In this document: positions 42,426-54,064 of the stretch, one piece after another
How positions within the stretch are numbered: position 1 is the first letter of the stretch
Layout: the number at the start of each line of letters is the position of its first letter
Assembly (NCBI RefSeq): GCF_000091045.1
Contig: NC_006679.1
Span: 164,941-228,940, forward strand
DNA from: Cryptococcus deneoformans JEC21
Lineage: Eukaryota > Basidiomycota > Tremellomycetes > Tremellales > Cryptococcaceae
Reading direction: 5' to 3'
Length of the DNA: 64,000 bases
The notes under the pieces: generated by a model
Databases searched by the model: none
What the model was told of the DNA's origin: nothing
The model's input: the letters and a program-made list of their open reading frames with translations, nothing else
Program-made: the position numbers and the translations under genes

Positions 42426-45089
42426 TCAAGTCCTCACGGACACCTCCTCCCCCCGCCCATCCCACTCTCCAAAATTCAACCCCAAGTTATCGAAATGTAG
42501 ACTCCCAAGTTTCTTCTTCTCCTCAAGAGACATTGTTGCCGGAGGTGCTGGAAGAGCTCGAGTGGGAGCAGATTTGGACGTGCTCGAAGAGTCGATGGCA
42601 GGCACAGTTGGGCCCATCTTGCGTGATGAACCACAATTCCTCATGCCCTCACTATCCGTCGATTCGCCAGCATTACTTTCTTCACTCTGACTTTCCTGCC
42701 TCTGCCTCTGCACTCGAAACATCTCGACACTGTCTTGTACTGGAGTGACGAGGCCCTCAATATCATCGCTTGCATCCGAGCTTGCACTATCTCGGCGGAC
42801 CTCCACAGAAGGATACAAAGACTGCTTCCGTTGAGGACTAGTGCCGAAATTAAGGGTAGATCCAGAATCGCAAGAAGCAAAGCTGGCTTCGCTCCCACTC
42901 GCGCTCATTCGACTATTTGTAGAGACAGTGTTGGGCCTTACTGAAGTAGGACCAAGAACAACCAATGCCTCCAAACTTCGCCTCCCCTCTTGAACAACGA
43001 CGACCTCGCTCTTCCTTCCTGGGGCACTATTCAAGAAGTCTTGTAGTGACAAGGCAGGATCGCGGTCGATAGGTGACCGAGGAGACGGAAGCTGCATGAA
43101 CTGCGCATTGAGGATATCGTCTTCGTCGTCAACATCAGACATATCAGAAGACATTGAAGCAGAAGTAGGCTCGATGGTTGCAGTGGAGTCTCTGGGAGAG
43201 TGAATGAGAGATGAATCGTCGGTGGAGATATCTGCTGAATGGGTAGAGGGCAGTTCGATAGGACCTTTGGGCATTTCAGCGACAGGAGAAGTTACAATTT
43301 CATTGGCAAGTGGGGCTGGGGGCACAACGGCCACCTCTTCCTTCGCAGGCAACATCTCAGACATTGTCCTCCTCGCCTCTTTTTCCTTTTTGTAAGCCTT
43401 TGGCAATTCTGGCACCTTTGGCACTTCCTCCTTCGCATTACCGCTCGCCATGTCAGCCAATGACCTGTGCTCGACTGATGGGGCACTGTTGGATCTCTTC
43501 TTGAACACAGCCATGTTGGACAGTGAAAACCTCTTATTCAGCTTTGGCTTGGAAACGACACTTGAAGTTGAAGTGGGAGTTGTGGTAGCGGTAGAGGCTG
43601 TACTAGGGGTAGCAGGGATTGAGTTAGTCTTCTCGCTACGTCCAGAGGAAAGTGCAGGTGTGATGGGAGTTGCGCTGGTCTTGGAGCTGGAAGGTGCCGC
43701 AGGAGCAGACTTGAGAGATGAGGAAGGTTTGGTCGCGTCAATGTCGATATGAAGAGAAGGTTTTGAGCGGGGCCTGCTCAGCATAGGCTTCTTTTCCTTG
43801 GGCCTTTCAGTCTTGTCCTTGAGCACAGGTTTTGCCTCTGCCACCGGACTGAAATCATCATATTTAGAGGGACCCAAGGTAGCTTCGGGGGGCGTGGAAG
43901 AACTGAAGAACAGGTTCTTGAGACTCTTTTGCTTCTTGGGAACTCGCTTGGTCTGCTCTCTAGGAACAGGGGGTACGGGAGGGATGGGTGGTGCCGATGT
44001 AATAGTCGGCGACTCGTTCTTGGTGAATAGAGGGACTGAAAAGGCTGCACTCAGTGACAACGTACGAGAACGACGGGATGGTTTGAAAGTGGAGGGTCGG
44101 GGAGCGTCATCCTTGGGTAATTGAGAGGGCGGTTGACTAGTGACAGGTGACTCCGTCTTGATAGTAACAGTAGGTGGACCAGGTGCTGTGGGCGCAGACG
44201 GCGTTGACGTATCAGTCACAGGCTCTTCGCTCAACTCCTCAATCTTCTCCTCCTCGTCCGGCTTTGTGGGTCGTGACTGCGATGCGACGTTTGCCATCGC
44301 AGCACGTTCCTTTTCGGCCTCCAGCACATTGGGCGGCTTCATCTCCTGCCCCAACGACATTGGCCGATTCGTCGCCGATCTCTCCGCACCGCCATACCCC
44401 ATTTCCCATTCCATCATTGCACTCATCCTTCTTTTCTTCTCCTCGACAACCTGAATTTTTGTCTTGGGCATGACGACTGATGCTCTGCCACGAGGATTGA
44501 AACCAGCACCCGATCGAGAGAACCTAGGCGGGGGAAGGACGAATCCATCTGCCATGCCGTTCCATGCAGGATTAGATGCGTAGGTGCTTGTCGGGCGGGA
44601 GCGATTGGCAGTCGCTAGAGGAGGACGGCGGGACAGGGGAGAGGGAGTAGAAGGTGAGAATGGAGGAGTTCTTTGTCGAGGAGGTGACTGGGTGTCTAGA
44701 GATGGAGGTGGGGAGAGGGGAAATGGATAGAGCATCATAGGTTCGCCTTCGTCTGGTTGTTCATCAGTATCCATCGTATATACAAAATAGGCCATGTTCT
44801 CACCATCAGGAGGCACTAGTCTGACGGTGGGTAAATTAGGATCAATATCCTTTTCGTCGCCGGCAGCATTAAGCAGTTCCTCGTGTCTGAGCGGTTTCTG
44901 AGGCTGTCTTTCCATGTCATGAAAAACAGACTGCCTCTGTGGGACGGCGATCGTGTTGCCTTCTGCAGAAGGGCGACGAAGAAAGGTAAGCAGAGTTGAT
45001 TTACGCTTCCCGCTCGCTCCATTCGTTGATGTGGACATGGAAGAGGAAGCATTTATCGGGGGAAATCTCGACAAAGGAGAGCCTTCCAT
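42426..45089 (-). CDS. Large intronless Ser/Pro-rich protein, unknown
   Basis: An open frame of 901 codons begins at 45131. The second Met (MEGSPLSRFPPINASSS, 45089) is the more natural start and gives 887 aa. No intron is needed, unusual beside its neighbours. The sequence is low-complexity and probably disordered: Pro-rich SPPPSLDTQSPPRQRTPPF, repeated SRRSRTLSLSAAFSVP, KKQKSLKNLFFSSSTPP and KRFSLSNMAVFKKRSNSAPS. Many are RxxS-like sites suited to basophilic kinases. A short folded-looking stretch (NLPTVRLVPPDGENMAYFVYTMD) lies near residue 80. A KKKLGSLHFDNLGLNFGEWDGR motif closes the protein. A signalling scaffold or polarity-related role is possible but unproven. Confidence 0.7.
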   Translation of the reverse strand: MEGSPLSRFPPINASSSMSTSTNGASGKRKSTLLTFLRRPSAEGNTIAVPQRQSVFHDMERQPQKPLRHEELLNAAGDEKDIDPNLPTVRLVPPDGENMAYFVYTMDTDEQPDEGEPMMLYPFPLSPPPSLDTQSPPRQRTPPFSPSTPSPLSRRPPLATANRSRPTSTYASNPAWNGMADGFVLPPPRFSRSGAGFNPRGRASVVMPKTKIQVVEEKKRRMSAMMEWEMGYGGAERSATNRPMSLGQEMKPPNVLEAEKERAAMANVASQSRPTKPDEEEKIEELSEEPVTDTSTPSAPTAPGPPTVTIKTESPVTSQPPSQLPKDDAPRPSTFKPSRRSRTLSLSAAFSVPLFTKNESPTITSAPPIPPVPPVPREQTKRVPKKQKSLKNLFFSSSTPPEATLGPSKYDDFSPVAEAKPVLKDKTERPKEKKPMLSRPRSKPSLHIDIDATKPSSSLKSAPAAPSSSKTSATPITPALSSGRSEKTNSIPATPSTASTATTTPTSTSSVVSKPKLNKRFSLSNMAVFKKRSNSAPSVEHRSLADMASGNAKEEVPKVPELPKAYKKEKEARRTMSEMLPAKEEVAVVPPAPLANEIVTSPVAEMPKGPIELPSTHSADISTDDSSLIHSPRDSTATIEPTSASMSSDMSDVDDEDDILNAQFMQLPSPRSPIDRDPALSLQDFLNSAPGRKSEVVVVQEGRRSLEALVVLGPTSVRPNTVSTNSRMSASGSEASFASCDSGSTLNFGTSPQRKQSLYPSVEVRRDSASSDASDDIEGLVTPVQDSVEMFRVQRQRQESQSEESNAGESTDSEGMRNCGSSRKMGPTVPAIDSSSTSKSAPTRALPAPPATMSLEEKKKLGSLHFDNLGLNFGEWDGRGEEVSVRT

Positions 45090-46666
45090 GTTGACAGCTG
45101 ATTGTAGGACACAAGAAAGTGTATATTGCAAACAGACAAGGCGTTTGTTATCGTTTATCGCGAAAGGAGCGTCAGTCAGTTGGGCTTAAAAGAAGGTGAT
45201 AGATGTTGGGTGATAAAAGGGGAGTAGCTGGTGACGCCCGTGAGCCTCGTGTACTACTATAGAACCCAGCATGGGAATCTTACAATCGCAGCAGTGACCG
45301 CGTGTGAGGAGACAAACGACAGTTCTTTTACAGTTCTTTCTTTTTCCATCCAGTTCTCAAGAAAGAAGAAAAGCTATGCTAACGCAGGGTAAGCTGCGGC
45401 TGCTGTGGTCGTTAGTGGCGACGGGGTGCGTCGACTTACAAGCTGTATTCGGGAGAATTACCAGTGATGTAGACTGGCGACGGTAGAGAGCGTGTTGTCC
45501 GGTGGTCTTTGGACGATGCACGAGAGGTCTCGGAGAGATAGTCTCTGGCAAAAACAAATGGTCAGCACTTAACGATCCCCAAAAGAGAGGCCTTCACCTA
45601 CGTCGGCCCACTCACCTCACTGTGGCTCTGTCGATGCTTTCTCCTGCTCTCCGGCTCGAATCATCGGCTTTTCTTGTCGTACTTTTGTTCTTCCTTTCCG
45701 TGCTGTTTCTCTTGGAAGGCAGAGATGTGCACAGACACAGAGAGCACTCGTGAAGAGCACAGACCTCTTTCGTGCCGAAGCCGCAAACACCCAGCGTTCA
45801 CCGCTTTGAAAACGCACAAAACGTGATGATGCCGTTGGTGCCTGCCGCTTAGGGCGACCCTAACCGCCCTAAAGGCCGACAATTCAATCTCCGAAGGGTC
45901 TAAGCCCAGAGGCAGAACACCAGAGGCATTTGATGCCGTGGCCTTGGAAAACCTCAGGGAAAAAGGGACCGGAAGACGCCACGGGGCAAAATATCTTGTG
46001 ACGACACTAGTTGTTTTGCCAAACGAGACTGATTTTTGGATTTTTGTCTTTTAGCGTTCCACCAATACATTTGGACGACGGAACGACGACGACCGACGGA
46101 AGACAACGAACGGAGTGTAAGATTCTCAGCCCTTGCTTCTTCTGACCTACTAGATCCTCACAATCCTCAACCGCTTCATCCTTTGACCCCTTTTGCTATT
46201 TGTCTCTTTTCGGCATTACTCACTCTTGCCACATTTCCCGCTTGAGCTTGCTCTATACTTTTCCATCTTCCCCACCTTACTGGCTGTTTTCTAAACAGGC
46301 TCTTTACCTCTCTCCTTTGCTGGATCACAAGGGTGCCATCATTATTTTACGAAATGAATTTGATATATAATTTACTGGTATTCAACCATCATTAGTGGGG
46401 CCGAGTGTCCTCACCCACACACTAATAGACCCCATATACGCAGTAAAAGAGATGCATATGCAAGAAGATGTCGGTACAGTCTATATGAAGCAGAAGAAGC
46501 AAATTTGACAACCAACAGAGAACGTTGCAAATGTAAGCACTACGTAAACGCGCAAAGGCAACGGATGTGTCCAAAAGAACTATATGAAGATGGAGGTTAT
46601 CCCTTGATAACATTGAAGATGGAAAAGTTTTGAACAACATGAGATATCTACCCCAAATTCCCTATC
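45090..46666. other. 1.6-kb intergenic region
   Basis: Promoter of the Ser/Pro-rich gene on the left and 3' flank of the aspartic protease on the right. Small ORFs on both strands (45300-46245) lack features. A GC-rich patch with CCCTAA/TTAGGG-like words at about 45846-45878 is too short to be telomeric. No gene supported. Confidence 0.4.
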
Positions 46667-48623
46667 TTACAGCACGAAAACGCCGACTGCCACACCCACA
46701 AAGATCGCCAACCACTTGCTACCACCACCCAAGGCAGGCAAAGCGCCGCTTGAAGTATCAGTGGCAGAAGCTGAAGCTGTTGCTTCAGAGCCAGAAGCCA
46801 CACCAATAGTGCTGGAATCGCTGACAGTGACAACATGAGGAGCCTCAGAAGAAACGGAAGCGGTCGAATTGGTCTGCGCGGTCCTCGCGCTACTGGTGCT
46901 AGCAGCGGCGACACTGCTGGACGATGAAGTGGATGCAGAGACCGACGTGCTTGCAGTACTGCTCGCCGCAGCAAGGAGAGATGAAGCGTCGACGATGGTG
47001 GTAGACTGGGCAGCCTCACTGCTGGCTACTGCGCTAGCGAGATCAGCGAAACCGACAGCAGCGGGACTGTATCTGAAGACGGTATAGGTGTTCTTCAACG
47101 CAGCATCACCGACGATCCACTGTACAGGCGAGCTTGACGAAAGGGTCTGGATGTAGACAGCGCCGGTGCACATGGTCTCATCAGAAGAGTATCGGCCAAG
47201 GTTGAAATCTTGATCGGTAATTTTGATGGTGTAACCGCCAAAAGTGATTTCAAAGTCTACCGAAGTGTTGCAAGGATACTCGTAGTAAGAAGAGTAAGAA
47301 CCAGTCATGCGTTGAGACCCAGAGATCTTGGCGTAGATAGATGCAACAACAGATTCGGGACCACCGATAAGAGTCGTACCAGTGTCGATAGCCGCCATGT
47401 TGGATGAACCGAGGGAGACTGAAGAGCCCTGGATTGTCACAGAAGCCATCTCAATCTGCCAATACTGAGCATTATCACCGACATTTACGTAGGTGACATC
47501 GCCAGAGTACATGGAGGAGTCGAGATATCCAAAGTTGGCGACACCACCGTCACTTTCAGTAGCACTTGCACCTGCAACATTTCGGTATCTTGCAAGGTAA
47601 AATGCGAATAAAGGGTCAGACCAACTAGAGGATTTGGCGAGAGTGATCCACCATGGAGTAGCTATATGACCATTCAGTCAAGGATCATCATGGATGGAAC
47701 ATCCAAGACTCACCTTTGGAGTAAGCCAAAGCTTGCCAACTCAAACCCATAATACCGCTGACACCGCTACTCAACAGACCAGAGCTGACATCGTCACATG
47801 AGGCAAAGGTCTGGGAAGCCACCGAGTAACCGCCAAGGGTAATGAGATCCTGGAAAAGGGAGCCAGAGGTAGAACCAGAACCGTACTCGATTGAGAAACT
47901 AGTGGTGAGACTGAAGGAGATGTTAGCTCAGGCCTTGCTGAGCCAAGACGAGAAGGTTACACACTTGATACTGGAGGAACTGTCGGAAGGATTATATCTG
48001 TCCATGCTCTCACAAGCAGTGGTGTCACACTCGGTTGAAGCAAGCCATAGATCAGAAGATCCCGTATCCAGGACGATGTTGAGTGTTTGAGCAGGAGTAC
48101 CGACGCTAATAGATGCAGAGTAGGACGTATCCAAGCTGTGATCACTGTGGCGGGAACGTTAGTTCCGGTTGTTAAAGTTTCCGCTGGGCTTGGTACAAGG
48201 CGTTACTTACGTCAACCTGAAAGCCATGATCAGCATATATGCAACTAAATTCCAATGGGAAACCTACGTGACCTCCCCATTTTTAGCTCTCTTGCTCAGT
48301 GCCGAAGCGTATGCCGCGGCGAATCCTCCTTTTCCTTCATTGTATTTTGTATCCACCCTGGCACCTGCCCATAATAACCAGCTAGGAGGCAGAGCCTCGT
48401 CATCCATCTCTACATCTCGAGAAAAGAAGCCGCGCTTGGACTTTGCCTTCTCATAAGCTTTAGCACGAGCGACGGCGCCTTGGCCATGTGAGAGACTAGC
48501 TGAAAATCCTCGAGCAACAGGGGGTGACGTGGGAGCAGGAGCGATTGAGGTGGCAGGGGAAGATGTGGGGACGGGGTTAGCGAGTGCGAAGGGAAGGATG
48601 AGGAGAAGCAAGGGGGCGATCAT
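46667..48623 (-). CDS. Pepsin-family aspartic protease with likely GPI anchor
   Basis: Secreted A1-family endopeptidase. Minus-strand exons: 48268-48623, 48211-48216, 47965-48144, 47714-47910 and 46667-47661, giving 577 aa. Residues 1-15 are a signal peptide (MIAPLLLLILPFALA). A propeptide runs to about residue 115. The two catalytic aspartates are D147 (VLDTGSSDLWLAS) and D339 (AAIDTGTTLIGG). WIVGDAALKNTYTVF is the conserved late block. Residues about 445-555 are a Ser/Thr/Ala-rich stalk suited to O-mannosylation. The end SSGALPALGGGSKW plus a hydrophobic tail is a typical GPI-attachment signal. The 6-nt exon 2 adds Thr-Leu before TDHSLD; skipping it keeps the frame. Confidence 0.93.
48211..48216 (-). 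other. 6-nt microexon of the aspartic protease
   Basis: GTTGAC on the minus strand lies between acceptor ctttcag and donor gtaagt. It yields VTLTDHSLDTSY, matching the usual v-x-L-x-(6)-Y run before the first active-site strand of A1 proteases. Because 6 nt is a multiple of three, inclusion is optional for the frame. Confidence 0.6.
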
Positions 48624-51040
48624 CTTTATTGTGGGGGAGAGGGTGAGGTTGGTCTGATTTGAACCTTTGCGGTTCTTTTAAATAAGGTGGAGATGAGAGA
48701 ACAAATATCCAACTCTAAAGAATGAGTGTCAGCATGAAGACCCTATTTGCCGAGGCTTAAGCAGCAAAGTGATCGTCATAAACGGATAAGAAAGACGCAC
48801 ACCGGAGAGGATAAAGGATCAATCCTACACGTTTCATGGTTAGCCAACCATGTCCTTAACTTTTGGTACAACGCCCGGTCGGTTCGGCAACGGGCTGCAA
48901 TTGCGGACTCTCAATGGTGAAAGGAACCGCATCATGTACTCACTCAAAGGGGGACACAAATGGGAAGATGGTTATTGATGACCGAAACAGCTGCCTGCAG
49001 CCTTTTTGTCTTGATGTCTGAAGTCTACCAGAGAGTCTTCTAAGATGTAAATAGATGATGGAAGGTAATGTTGAAGATGTGGCACGGGCTTGATCAACAA
49101 GTCAGTCTGGTCCTGCCAGTTTGTTTCGTGCCGATACAGAGTGGTGGCGAGAAAAAGATAAAGAGAAAAAGAGGGTGATGAAAAAGAGGTTGAGAGAGAG
49201 GAGAAGAGGAGATGAAAGCGTACACACATTGCAGTGCGTCCCTCGAAAAGCAAAAAGTCGAGAACTTTACGAAATGAGGGCAAAACGCGATCGTAACCGC
49301 GGCGCGGGGCAATGCGCTGCGCGTCGTGCTTTTGATTTTTGACTTTTTCGTCTTTCCTCAGGGCCTTGTTCGTGCATCAGGGCATAGAGCGGTCCATCCT
49401 GACGGGTATGATCTGAACTCACTGTATTCGTACGTCGCGTCGAGCCATCGAACTGCTTTGTTGCGGTCGGGCAGGCGGATGACGCTCCTGTTCTGTCCAC
49501 CAAAGAAGGTGATGCGGGGGATTGTGGAGTACCACCAGGGATGTGAGAGTGAGGAAAAGGGAAGACTGCGCGGCTGATATTAGGCTTTTGAGGACAGCAA
49601 ATGATGATGATAGGAAAAAGAAGTGGTGGTGTACTACTGTCGTATGCTGCCGTGTGCGCGTGATTATTGTTGGCAATCGAAAACCAATTATAAATGTCGG
49701 GTGGTAAAAGGCATGTAGGGGAGCAAGCTAGAAACGAGCGGGCTGACTGATAAATGATTGAAGAGGTCGTAGATGGGAAGGAAGAGGACAATGATGAACA
49801 ATGCTGCTGGTGAACGGTGATTGACGAGCAACAAACCAGCATGAATTCGAAGGCATATCTCATATTGGATACACAACTGCTGCAGGCGAGAGGGCAGTCC
49901 TGCCGCCTGCCAGTCGGTCCCGGTAGATATCATCCGATTGACAATAGTATATATTATGTGGTCCGAGCGCAATAATGGCCCTTGGATCATTTGTCTTTTG
50001 TTGTCCGTCATCAACAGGAGGAGGAAGAAAGCGGAAGGAAAAAAAAGTTAAGCACGTCCCTTCAAATTGTCATGTTGACTGAAACTGGAAGTAGCATGCC
50101 ACATGCCTCCGTCAAAGTATGTGACATTCTCTTTATAGCAATGGGCGGCGCGCTACTTTGTGTGTGAAGATGATCGTAACTGTACTCAGCTCGTACTGTA
50201 CAAGAAGTACGATAAGAAGCGCTTGCTGTAGTAGTAGTTTGTCCTCCACAATTCACATCCCACACCATTCGTTGACCAATAACGCTGAAATCGTGAAATC
50301 CTTTGGTACTGCTGTTGATGATTGATGTCTACATACCTGTCTTACAGTGTACGTCTTCCTTAAACTTTTGGGTACATGAATGATACATCCATGAGTCCGC
50401 AGCAGTGGCGCCAGATATCGAATGCCAAGATGTCAGACGCAGATCGAAAGTCTCGAATCTCGGCATAATAAGATATACGTAATTTATGTATATCATTTCA
50501 GGCACAGAAACATCAAACGCGTGCGTAGTTCGTTTCGTTTGTCTTGACGTGAATTCAATCGCTGTACGCGAGGTAGGCCTTTTTGAACTCCATATTGAAG
50601 AGGATGTTCCCAAAGCATGTACAATCATCATATCCAGTTTCTTTTTCACGCCTCATTTGGACATATAGTATTCTCTTCCCCCTCTGCTTGAACAAGTGAC
50701 GAGAAAGAGGGAACCTCAGCACTTGGAGTCCCCCCCCAGTCCTTTCCCCAGCACTTGGAGTTCCCCCGCAGTTCCTTCCCCACCACCAACAAGGTGCTAT
50801 TCGAACAGCAAGTGATTTGTCTTCGCGCATCGGACGGGACGGGGAGTTCTTCACTTCCTATGGCCGAGGATGTTTGAAAGGATTTTGAGGAGAAGAGGCC
50901 AACGATCGAAGAGAAACTATGCCCTTCCATTATCGCACAGGTATAGAGAAGGAAAATGATATCAAATGTCAATGAAATCCATGCTGTACCTATACCCGTA
51001 ACAGTATACTAGCAATACAAATATAAGGTAATTTGCTTCT
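48624..51040. other. 2.4-kb gene-poor stretch
   Basis: Holds the aspartic-protease promoter and the metacaspase 3' flank but no supported protein gene. A 198-aa minus-strand ORF (49267-49863) and its overlapping frames look like composition artefacts. An unusually GC/CpG-rich spot lies at 49285-49330. A 32-nt tandem repeat is at 50717-50780. A noncoding transcript cannot be excluded. Confidence 0.4.
50717..50780. repeat. 32-nt imperfect tandem duplication
   Basis: Two adjacent units beginning CAGCACTTGGAGT, each followed by a C-run, then CAGT(T)CC and a TTCC-type end. They differ at about three positions. It lies downstream of the metacaspase in noncoding sequence. Confidence 0.7.
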
Positions 51041-52970
51041 TTAACAGATGAACAATATGTTGGTATCCATGGCTGGATGCAATGTCAGACTTTGAATATG
51101 TCGTACTTTTAGCATAAAGCAGTACTCACGGTGACTTGCCGACAACTGAGGCTTTTGATCATACTTGCCCTTCAATTCGTCTCTGATAGTATTCAATAAC
51201 TGCACATAGCTCTGCTGGGGGTACTTGGTTAAAGCAGCAATGAACGCATAAGACATTGCGCCTGTTGCTCTGCCCGCTTCTTGCGTATCGGCACTGGTTT
51301 GCGAATCCTTACATCCGGACCAACTGATAACATCCGCGGGAGAAGTCTTGGTCTGTCGTGCCTTTTCCATAGCACCAGAGTTTTGGTTCATGACCTTCTT
51401 GCCAATACCCATGATACCCTGGAGCATACCGCCAGTATCACCTCGAAGATAAGACATACCGGCGGAAAGGAGACCTTGACCGGCCTCGGCGAGAAGATTG
51501 GGTTCTTTAATGACACCTTCGGTGGAATAGATGTAAGGCAAGTCAAGGGCGGTCCCAGAGTGACAACTGAGAAATGTTCAGCAAGGAGAATTTAAACGAG
51601 ATGTTTGTAAGGCTCACGAGTCGTAGATGGCAGTCAGACGACAACCGGCGGGAAGAGGACGGACCATGATATTGTGCCTGCCCTTACAATCAGTGACTCT
51701 CTTCAGACTGTAGCTCAAAGTTATAATCAGACGCACACTGTCAGGTAAAGTAAGTAACATGCACACTTTTATTACATGGTTATCACTCACTGTCATCATC
51801 CACAATGTGGCCTGCAGTCTTGAAATCCAGAGGATAAATAACCTCGTCATACCCATCGTCCTCATCGCCATCCAAATCCGGAGTTTGGCCACCATGTCCA
51901 GAGCTGCATACTAGTCAACACTGACCTGAGCTTGAGTTTTGAGAGGTAACCTACTAATGGAAGAACAGGGAGTCGTTAGGCTGAGCACCCTGGACCAACC
52001 AATGCATGGCGGCGAGGATGTTGGCACGAGTTGGAATCTGGCGGGGGTTGCGGGCGTCGTCTGTGAGCATGACGATGTCTTCAGACTTGTACCCGTATCG
52101 CTCTGTTCTGATCAGCAGAGTTTTGTGTTGTTGTTTACGGCTGACATACCGATAAGGAACTTTTGAACGTTATGCGCGTCATTAATACACCCCGCAAGAG
52201 CCGAAGATGAGCCAACGTAGTTGATACCAATCTGCAAGATTGTTAGCCACACAGTCCAACATTATTGTAATGCAATACATACACAGAGAGCCTTCTTTTT
52301 ACCGGTACCTGCGGTATTGTCAGCGCGAATGCACCTATGGCCATAATACTGTCGACTCACATTGAGAGTACTGAAAGTAAGGCTGCGCAGATTGCCCGCC
52401 TTGACCTTGCAATTGCGGACCATAATGTTGCGCCTGGGATGGTGGTCGGACTGCATTTCTTTCAGCTACAGTATTCTACAGGATGACAAGTATGGGAAAT
52501 GAAGATAATACGTCTGACTACGTGGAAGATGACTCACTCGGCGCGCCGGCTCCATAAGGCGCAGAGGTTCGCTGAGGGGTTCCACTGGGAGGAGTGTAAC
52601 CTGCGCCAGTGTGATGGTAGCTCGCCTCCACAGGAGCACCAGTAGGAGGTACGTAGCCTCCATTGCTTGTTCTATAATTGCCCTGAGATTGTTGCTGCTG
52701 TTGATAGCCCCCTTGTTGGTAACCGTTTTGCTGAGGAGCCGGTCGCTGGTATTGCTGAGGCGGGGGAGGGTTGTTATAGTATGCTTGAGGAGGAGGAGGA
52801 GGACGATATCTTGGTACGATTAGTAATGAGACTGATCGACGGCCGAAAAAAACGTACCCCATATTGGGAGGGGGAGGAGGTCCCTGTTGCGCCCACTGAG
52901 GGGGAGGGGGTCTGTAGCCGTAGCCGCCTTGCTGGTGGTGTCCACCGCCTGGATATTGGTTCCAGGACAT
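51041..52970 (-). CDS. MCA1: Metacaspase (type I, C14B)
   Basis: Arg/Lys-specific cysteine protease linked in fungi to stress response, proteostasis and cell death. Minus-strand exons: 52858-52970, 52538-52809, 52361-52465, 52283-52308, 52150-52231, 51955-52102, 51791-51903, 51737 (one base), 51618-51677, 51130-51566 and 51041-51072. They give 462 aa, normal length. Residues 1-165 are a Pro/Gln/Tyr/Gly-rich prodomain ([15 protein letters not shown]). The catalytic domain begins KKKALCIGINY. The dyad is H252 (YSGHGG) and C308 (DSCHSGT). [15 protein letters not shown] segment fits the calcium-binding acidic loop. It ends [10 protein letters not shown], the family signature. The one-base exon is needed to rebuild the conserved DDDMHNIMV sequence; without it the total is not a multiple of three. 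Confidence 0.93.
51737..51737 (-). other. MCA1: Predicted single-nucleotide exon in metacaspase
   Basis: On the minus strand the sequence reads cctgacag-T-gtgcgt, placing one T between a canonical acceptor and donor. The upstream exon ends …GAT GAT GAC A (51791) and the downstream exon begins G CAC AAT ATC (51677). A+T+G makes the Met of the DDDMHNIM block conserved in fungal metacaspases. The flanking introns would be 53 and 59 nt, the normal size here. Confidence 0.65.
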
Positions 52971-53300
52971 GTTGAATGCTTATAGCTGATGAAAGTATTG
53001 GGGAAATATCAATTACAAACAAGAGCAGTAAAGAAGCAAATGTTACGCACGAAATAGCAAATAAAATGACGATGTGATGAGAGATGTGAGACGGGTCAGG
53101 CCGAAGCTTTGGATATAATAGGGGCGGTGGCAATTAAAAACGGCCTTCATTCCTTCATGACCTTTCGCCGCTCAATCAAATCACGGTGCTTTTTTTAGGA
53201 TATTTACTTGCTCTCAAACTTCATCAAATTCATGTACAAACAAGCAGCATTGTCACCAGATTATTGCAATGCACAAACATAATGCATGACATGTCGTGTA

Positions 53301-53338
<38 letters not shown>

Positions 53339-53390
53339 GTAGATCCGTCAACCCCCCGCCAACATTTCGCTACTTTTCTGTGATCGCTAA
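52971..53390. other. Intergenic region, metacaspase promoter and MBF1 3' flank
   Basis: 420 bases. A TATAATA-like string (about 53114-53120) lies about 145 bases upstream of the metacaspase ATG. No gene seen. Confidence 0.45.
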
Positions 53391-53572
53391 TTACTTCTTT
53401 TTGGGATGGAGAGGTGTACCAATGAGATTCTTGGCTCCACGCAGCTTGACATTGAGCTTTCTCTCTAGCTTGCCCAAAAGAGCTTGGTCAGGCACAGCTC
53501 GCCCAGACTCAAGATCAGCAATCTGCCAGTAATCGTCAGCGCTTACAGCACAATCGATTCAGTAAAATGAGG

Positions 53573-53605
<33 letters not shown>

Positions 53606-53745
53606 GGCAAGCTCCTTCTGGGTCATACTCTTGCCCTCTGCGTTTTTGATCGCCATTCGCGCAGTAGCAACGGCCTTACCGACGCTAGGAATACGTCAGC
53701 ACGTTGTCATTGTTCCTCAAGGAAAAGAAAAAATCAAAGCTGTAG

Positions 53746-53806
<61 letters not shown>

Positions 53807-54033
53807 AATACGTTGATGATCGGCAGCTACGAATCAAAGGCTTAATATGGTCTCCAGCTAAAAACTACGTGCTGAATATACTCACGACCCTTTGACTGGC
53901 CAGCACCCTTAGACTCCGAGGAAATGACAAGACCGGCTCGTTGAGCAGCTACATCAGAAGCATTTCAGCTGCATGATCAAAGCGGTGATATCACCCCATA
54001 AACTACTCACCGTTCAAAGTAGATCCCTTGGCA

Positions 54034-54064
<31 letters not shown>

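Noticed and set aside
45840..45880. Telomere-like CCCTAA words
   Set aside because: Only two or three scattered partial units, no array, and ordinary genes on both sides.
49267..49863. 198-aa minus-strand ORF
   Set aside because: Composition shifts abruptly along the frame and no domain or splice support is visible.
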